9,624 bases of DNA from assembly GCA_021158305.1 (NCBI GenBank), contig JAGGUU010000013.1, forward strand, positions 1-9,624, written 5' to 3'. Origin of the DNA: Candidatus Bathyarchaeota archaeon. GTDB taxonomy: Archaea > Thermoproteota > Bathyarchaeia > Bathyarchaeales > DTEX01. Position 1 is the stretch's first letter. Each line of letters starts with the position of its first letter. Positions 5,626-9,624 of this stretch are shown piece after piece. Made by a program: the position numbers and the translations under genes. The notes under the pieces were generated by a model. It had not been told where the DNA came from and did no database searches. It saw only the letters and a list, made by a program, of their open reading frames with translations.

Positions 5626-6746
5626 TGTTCTCAATGGGAGATGAAGAAAATTTGTCCATTAAAAAGAATGATAGTTCGACGGTGAGCGCAAAAAGCATAG
5701 TTCAGAAAAAGCTTGAGGAGCTAGGGATGAAGTTCTGTGAAGAAATAGACCGGGGAGTCTTTCCAACTATTCAGATGAAAAGCAGATCCACAAGCAACAT
5801 CTTCTACAGTCCAAAATACAAGCAGTACATTTTAGGAGACTCAAAGGTTACGAGGAGCTCCAGAAACATAGCGCACCTAAGGCCATTCGCTCAGATGGTT
5901 TGGACAGCATACTTTGTTCATGAACTTATAAAGCAAAAGAAGACAAGCACATTAAGGGATGTTTACTATTCAGCTCAAGCCTATGATATCTTCTTTAAAG
6001 ACCAGTCGGAATCAGACAATATAATAACAGATCTAGAAACCGTCATAGAGCATCCTCGAGAATCATTCAATGTCTTCCCTGAGGAACGATCAGCAGTCTT
6101 TGGAGATCTAACAATAGAGTATACTGTTCCGGGCTATGAAGGGCGCAGGATGAACCTTTCATCTCATCCGGATGGAGTGATGATTGGACCAGCATTAACG
6201 GATGCGCGGTTCATCAAGACATCAGCGGATAAGGTCATAGTTATAGAAAAAGGCGCAATGTTCACGCGGTTTGTGGAGGAGAAGGTCTATGAAAGATTCA
6301 ACGCAATCCTCATACATACTGCTGGTCAGGCGCCACGCTCGACGAGATACTTCATACGCAGACTAAATCGGGAGCTTGGGCTTCCGGTATACATATTTAG
6401 TGATGGTGATCCTTGGGGAATGCATATAGCGATGGTTATAATCTCTGGATCTGCTAATGCCGCGCACCTTAGAGAATTGACTACCCCAGATGCTAAGTGG
6501 GCTGGAGTCTGGGCTTCAGACATAATTGATTATAAGCTCCCAAGCGAGAAGCTAAGCGAGATAGACATAAAGAGGCTGAAGGAGCTGAAGAATGATCCCA
6601 GATATGAGGATAGACACTGGCAGAAGCAAATAGATCTATTCATGAAGATAAAGAAGAAATGTGAGCTAGAGGCATTCTCTCGATACGGCTTGACCCACAT
6701 CGTTGATAAATATCTTCCTGAGAGGCTGAAGGAGCTAGGAGCTTAG
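5625..6746 (+). CDS. top6A: DNA topoisomerase VI subunit A (DNA-cleaving, Spo11-like)
   Basis: The 373-residue product is the catalytic subunit that makes the double-strand break through a tyrosine-DNA link. The winged-helix (5Y-CAP) domain carries STLRDVYYSAQ (residues 108-118), with Tyr115 the expected nucleophile. The Toprim domain carries VIVIEKGAMF (204-213), with metal-ligand Glu208, and IFSDGDPWGMHI (257-268), with Asp260 and Asp262. GQAPRSTRYF (234-243) between them is family-typical. Length is normal. ATG 5625 overlaps the top6B stop (TAATG), and no good ribosome-binding site is seen, so translation probably depends on reinitiation after top6B. An in-frame ATG at 5634 would shorten the protein by three residues. 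The one-base overlap would favour matched synthesis of A and B for the A2B2 enzyme. Confidence 0.95.
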   Translation: MFSMGDEENLSIKKNDSSTVSAKSIVQKKLEELGMKFCEEIDRGVFPTIQMKSRSTSNIFYSPKYKQYILGDSKVTRSSRNIAHLRPFAQMVWTAYFVHELIKQKKTSTLRDVYYSAQAYDIFFKDQSESDNIITDLETVIEHPRESFNVFPEERSAVFGDLTIEYTVPGYEGRRMNLSSHPDGVMIGPALTDARFIKTSADKVIVIEKGAMFTRFVEEKVYERFNAILIHTAGQAPRSTRYFIRRLNRELGLPVYIFSDGDPWGMHIAMVIISGSANAAHLRELTTPDAKWAGVWASDIIDYKLPSEKLSEIDIKRLKELKNDPRYEDRHWQKQIDLFMKIKKKCELEAFSRYGLTHIVDKYLPERLKELGA

Positions 6747-6791
6747 AAAAACTTATGAAGAGTCTTTGGAATTATTGATTGGCGGCTGAGA

Positions 6792-6989
6792 ATGAGCAAA
6801 AGATATGATTTCATTCCTATATACGCTGAGAGAGTTCTAGGCGTGCTTCTAATATTGATTGGAGCTGCCCTAACGTATAATACATACATAGATCCATCAG
6901 TAGCTGGTTTGGGAGCGAATTATTTCATGTCTTTAGGTGTATTTCTAATCTTTTTGGGCTTGCTAATACTCGCCGTAAAGATAAAATAG
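6792..6989 (+). CDS. Small two-helix membrane protein of unknown function
   Basis: The 65-residue protein has a short charged head (MSKRYDF), a first hydrophobic segment at about residues 13-31 (RVLGVLLILIGAALTYNTY), a loop IDPSVAGLGANY (33-44) and a second hydrophobic segment at about 45-63 ending in AVKIK. It is predicted to be a helical hairpin in the membrane with both ends on the same side, probably cytoplasmic because of the basic ends. I do not recognise the family. It starts 45 bases after top6A with only a weak G-rich site (GGCGGC, 6781-6786) before the ATG. It may ride on the top6 transcript, but a functional link is not shown. Composition and frame look like a real gene rather than chance. 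Confidence 0.7.
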   Translation: MSKRYDFIPIYAERVLGVLLILIGAALTYNTYIDPSVAGLGANYFMSLGVFLIFLGLLILAVKIK

Positions 6990-7415
6990 TAATGTTGAGA
7001 AATATAGTTCATCCTCTTCAAGGATTCAACCTAATTCTTTTCAGATCTGAGAAAGTATTGCTTCCTAGTTTAATTCTGAAAAAATCTGCGACTGTTTCTC
7101 CTTCAAGTGCGAAGCGGATATGAAGATATCTTCTAGCCTTGACATATCAATCTCGACTTTGGAGCCTACTTTGATCTTCTCATAGCCAAACTCATCTAGC
7201 GTTAGCCACAGGGAGAGCTTCCGCCAAGTCTCGAAAGTTTAGTCAAAGCATAATAGCAAATCCTAACAGACCGAATCTGCTTCTAAGAACTTTTTGCCTG
7301 ATTTAGCTACAATCTTCTCCTTCAATCCGAATTTCTCATCAACACCGAAGTGATTAATCCTTTTTTTGCGAATTCAACTATAGGATGCATCAAACCCTAC
7401 TATGCCAGTTCGCAT
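6990..7415 (-). pseudogene. Possible decayed protein gene
   Basis: On the minus strand, one frame from ATG at 7415 reads as protein-like sequence broken by stops: MRTGIVGFDASYS, stop (7374-7376); then a piece with GVDEKFGLKEKIVAKSGKKF, stop (7263-7265); then a short piece and a stop (7239-7241). A 57-codon open stretch (7238-7068) follows, containing TFETWRKLSLWLTLDEFGYE and KIKVGSKVEIDMSRLEDIFI. The frame continues past a stop (7065-7067) through short pieces ending in ILEEDELYFSTL. Its amphipathic, Lys/Glu-rich pattern looks like true coding sequence. However, six stops in about 140 codons is near chance, so decay is inferred from composition only. All three stop codons occur, which argues against recoding of a single codon. 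No family is recognised. Confidence 0.3.
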
Positions 7416-7454
7416 TATATCTCATACCAAGCGAAGAGAGATTTAGGATACATA

Positions 7455-7467
7455 CGTGATTATCACG
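7455..7467. promoter_or_regulatory. 13-base palindrome, possible operator
   Basis: CGTGAT-T-ATCACG is a perfect 6-1-6 inverted repeat about 110 bases upstream of the oxidoreductase start and 50 bases before its putative TATA box. Its size and placement fit a dimeric helix-turn-helix regulator site, but no second copy was seen in the window and chance occurrence is possible. Confidence 0.3.
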
Positions 7468-7500
7468 AGTCGAGAGCAATAAAGAATATTTTCATTAGAA

Positions 7501-7514
7501 TTTCTTTCAAGAAA
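7501..7514. promoter_or_regulatory. Palindrome abutting the oxidoreductase TATA box
   Basis: TTTCTT-TC-AAGAAA is a perfect 6-2-6 inverted repeat ending three bases before the putative TATA box, so it overlaps the expected BRE position. A protein bound there would block TFB/TBP loading. Low complexity makes chance occurrence plausible. Confidence 0.3.
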
Positions 7515-7516
7515 AA

Positions 7517-7523
7517 TTTATTA
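7517..7523 (+). promoter_or_regulatory. Putative BRE/TATA box for the oxidoreductase operon
   Basis: TTTATTA preceded by GAAAAA fits an archaeal BRE-TATA pair. Transcription would start near 7545-7550, giving a leader of about 30 bases that contains GAGGGA before the TTG start. Confidence 0.45.
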
Positions 7524-7566
7524 TGAACGGAATTTAACATCTGCAGTAATCAAGATTTATGCATTT

Positions 7567-7572
7567 GAGGGA
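7567..7572 (+). promoter_or_regulatory. Ribosome-binding site deciding the TTG start
   Basis: GAGGGA lies 6 bases before TTG 7579. The nearby ATG at 7559 is out of frame. The TTG gives FGYAGRILKIDLS, the usual opening of this enzyme family, so TTG is the likely start. Confidence 0.6.
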
Positions 7573-7578
7573 AGAATT

Positions 7579-9429
7579 TTGTTTGGATACGCTGGGCGAA
7601 TACTGAAGATAGATTTGTCAACTAGAAGTTACAAGACAGAGTCCTTCAATGAAGCCTTTGCTAGGAAGTATATAGGAGGAGTGGGATTCGGTATAAAGAT
7701 GCTACTTGACGAGCAGCCTCCAGAGATTGATCCTTTCGATCCGGAGAATCCGCTGATCTACACTGTAGGACCGCTTGCAGGTACTATGGCGCCGACAAGC
7801 GGCAAATACGCGGTCTTCGCGAAATCTCCAGAATCAAATTTTCTAGGAGAAGGATACAGCACGGGCTTTTTCGGACCGGAACTGAAACGCGCTGGCTACG
7901 ACATAGTGGTGATAAAAGGCAGATCTCAGAAACCTATTTATCTCTGGATTGATGATGACACGGTTCACTTTATGGATGCCAGTCATCTTTGGGGAAAGAC
8001 CACATGGGAAACTGAAACGATTATTCGAGAAGAACTGGGAGACTACTATGTACGCGTTGCAACTATAGGTCCAGCCGGAGAGAGACTAGTTAGGGTTGCA
8101 AGCATAATAAATGATCATTGGAGAGCTGTTGGGAGGACAGGGTTAGGGGCGGTTATGGGTTCTAAAAATCTAAAAGCCGTCGCTGTCAGAGGTACAAATG
8201 ATATACCAGTAGCTGATATAGAAGGGTTGAGAGAGCATTGTAAAGAGTTATATGAGGAGATGAGACATAGCTCAAAGACAGCTAAGTATCGAACTCTAGG
8301 AACGCCGGCAAACGTTCTTGCACTGAACAAAGCCGCTGCTCTACCTACAAGGAATTATCAAAGCGCAACATTCGAGAAGGCTGAGCTAGTGAGCGGAGAA
8401 TACTTGAATGAGCATTTCATCGTTAAGATCCAAGGATGCGATGCATGCCCAATGAGATGCGAACATGTCGCAATGATACCGGATGGGCCTTGGAAGGGAA
8501 CGACTGCTAGAATACCATATGAGCCTCTCATGGCTTTCGGACCGTACTGCGGCGTAGATAGGCTTGAGGGCGTTATAAAAGCGAAGGAGCTATGCGACAA
8601 GTATGGTTTAGATGCCATAAGCACGGGTATCATAATAGGTTTCGCGATGGAATGCTTCGAAAGAGGATTGATAGATGAGAAAGATACCGGTGGGCTTGAC
8701 TTAAGATTCGGAAACTATGAAGCCATGGTCGCTATGGTTGAGAAGATAGCGTTCAGAAAGGATATAGGAGACTTACTTGCTGAGGGCGTTAAGCGTGCTT
8801 CTGAAAAGATAGGAAAGGGATCGGAGGAGTTTGCCAGTCACATAAAGGGAGTCGAGACGACAGGTTACGACTTAAGAGGATTAAAGACATGCGCACTAGG
8901 CTACGCTGTTTCGAGAAGAGGAGCTGATCACCAGAGACATGGAAGCTACGGTCACGACCTCAGCGGAGAAGTAGATAGATTCAAAGTTGAGAAAGGCAGA
9001 GGAAAACTAGTCATGGACGACGAAGACATATATTGCATCTTCGACGCAATGATTCTATGCAAGTTCAGCAGACGCCTCTGGAATTACGACAGAATCGCCA
9101 GAATCTATAGGGAAGTAACAGGATTGCCGATGACGGGTGAGGAGATGCGTAAGGCTGGAGAAAGAATAAGCAATCTGGGCAGACTCTACAATATACGAGA
9201 GGGATTGACAAGAAAGGATGATCATCTCCCACCGAGAGTTATGAAGATGCCGATTCCATCAGGGATCGCGAAGGGAAGCTACGTAAGCCAGGAAGAGCTA
9301 GACTTCCTGTTAGATGACTACTACGCGACTAGGGGATGGACGCGGGATGGCATTCCAACTCTAGAAAAGCTTAAGGATCTCGGTCTTGAAGAATACGCAT
9401 ACATTGTGAAGCCTAAATTAAAGAAGTGA
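7579..9429 (+). CDS. Aldehyde:ferredoxin oxidoreductase family protein (tungsten/molybdopterin, [4Fe-4S])
   Basis: The 616-residue product belongs to the AOR family, which oxidises aldehydes to acids at a bis-tungstopterin site and passes electrons to ferredoxin. It opens with GYAGRILKIDLS and has a YIGGVGFG block (31-38). The cluster ligands are Cys287, Cys290, Cys294 (CDACPMRC) and Cys494. The first pterin motif DKYGLD (340-345) fits DxxGLD; the second, DAMILC (489-494), has Ile in place of the usual Gly. GPLAGTMAPTSGK (64-76) and GRTGLGAVMGSKNLKAVAVRG-type sequence (185-205) are family blocks. Glu315 and His451 fall near the positions of the proposed catalytic pair in Pyrococcus AOR. Full length. 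The substrate is unknown. It is followed after 10 bases by a ferredoxin-like subunit, as in WOR5 and bacterial AorAB systems. TTG start. Confidence 0.93.
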   Translation: MFGYAGRILKIDLSTRSYKTESFNEAFARKYIGGVGFGIKMLLDEQPPEIDPFDPENPLIYTVGPLAGTMAPTSGKYAVFAKSPESNFLGEGYSTGFFGPELKRAGYDIVVIKGRSQKPIYLWIDDDTVHFMDASHLWGKTTWETETIIREELGDYYVRVATIGPAGERLVRVASIINDHWRAVGRTGLGAVMGSKNLKAVAVRGTNDIPVADIEGLREHCKELYEEMRHSSKTAKYRTLGTPANVLALNKAAALPTRNYQSATFEKAELVSGEYLNEHFIVKIQGCDACPMRCEHVAMIPDGPWKGTTARIPYEPLMAFGPYCGVDRLEGVIKAKELCDKYGLDAISTGIIIGFAMECFERGLIDEKDTGGLDLRFGNYEAMVAMVEKIAFRKDIGDLLAEGVKRASEKIGKGSEEFASHIKGVETTGYDLRGLKTCALGYAVSRRGADHQRHGSYGHDLSGEVDRFKVEKGRGKLVMDDEDIYCIFDAMILCKFSRRLWNYDRIARIYREVTGLPMTGEEMRKAGERISNLGRLYNIREGLTRKDDHLPPRVMKMPIPSGIAKGSYVSQEELDFLLDDYYATRGWTRDGIPTLEKLKDLGLEEYAYIVKPKLKK

Positions 9430-9439
9430 GGGATGTTAA

Positions 9440-9624
9440 GTGTCCAGAACTGGATTCATGTTTGTAGCGGCAGATCCGGAAAAATGCGTTGGATGTAGAA
9501 TATGCGAGTACATATGCTCGCTCGAGAAGAGTGGAACTTTTAATCCGTTAAGATCTAGGATACGAGTCGTTCGAATCTACCCCGATGTTAATCTATCAAT
9601 AGCATGCAGGCTCTGCGAGGATGC
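9440..9624 (+). CDS. Ferredoxin-like [4Fe-4S] electron-transfer subunit, partial (C-terminus outside the window)
   Basis: From GTG 9440 the frame is open to the window edge (61 residues). It shows CVGCRICEYIC (Cys16, 19, 22, 26), a C-x2-C-x2-C-x3-C cluster motif near the N-terminus, and a second cysteine group, ACRLCED (Cys56, Cys59), probably the start of another cluster motif. The pattern matches the HycB/HydN/AorA-type multi-cluster ferredoxins that partner AOR-family enzymes. GAGGG (9428-9432), overlapping the oxidoreductase stop codon, lies 7 bases before the GTG and supports this start. ATG 9433 is in another frame that stops quickly. The 10-base gap implies co-transcription and shared function: taking electrons from the tungsten enzyme and passing them on. 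Confidence 0.88.
   Translation, partial: MSRTGFMFVAADPEKCVGCRICEYICSLEKSGTFNPLRSRIRVVRIYPDVNLSIACRLCED

Noticed and set aside
6990..7415. Stop-codon recoding (for example pyrrolysine) in the minus-strand frame
   Set aside because: TAG, TAA and TGA all interrupt the frame, so reassignment of one codon cannot rescue it.
1..9624. CRISPR array, insertion sequence or integrase
   Set aside because: No regularly spaced repeats, transposase motifs or long terminal inverted repeats were seen on either strand.

Overview
The window is archaeal. It holds translation factor aIF1A, a Rio1-type kinase, a two-KH-domain Dim2/Pno1-like protein and both subunits of topoisomerase VI. Promoters look like TATA boxes and several genes have strong Shine-Dalgarno (SD) sites. 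A tungsten-type aldehyde:ferredoxin oxidoreductase with a ferredoxin-like partner points to an anaerobe. Base composition is moderate, with GTG and TTG starts. A TACK-like or Bathyarchaeia-like lineage is my guess from overall flavour; nothing in the window proves it.

Layout. Bases 1-559 (minus strand) are the N-terminal part of a xylose-isomerase-like TIM-barrel protein cut by the window edge. Bases 560-1102 are a long intergenic region with promoters, a folded element with partial tRNA resemblance (664-709), a hairpin and no convincing gene. Bases 1103-1852 encode a ComB-family 2-phosphosulfolactate phosphatase. Bases 2013-3708 are a tight three-gene operon (aIF1A, rio1, KH protein) for small-subunit function and maturation. 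Bases 3823-6746 are top6B and top6A, which overlap by one base and have their own promoter. Bases 6792-6989 encode a small two-helix membrane protein. Bases 6990-7578 hold a possible decayed minus-strand gene and a putative control region. Bases 7579-9624 are the oxidoreductase and the start of its iron-sulfur partner.

The most notable point is the start of top6B. The reading frame is intact and conserved back to base 3811, but it has no ATG, GTG or TTG before base 4156, which lies inside the ATPase domain. A textbook SD (AGGAGG, 3809-3814) sits 8 bases before an in-frame ATA at 3823. This suggests a natural AUA start codon, or a single-base error or mutation of ATG. Annotation from the first standard start would give a false truncated protein lacking much of the ATP site.

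How the genes work together: aIF1A acts in initiation on the 30S subunit. In eukaryotes, relatives of Rio1 and Dim2 act together in late small-subunit rRNA maturation. Top6A and Top6B form the A2B2 type IIB topoisomerase. The oxidoreductase and its partner probably pass electrons from aldehyde oxidation to ferredoxin.
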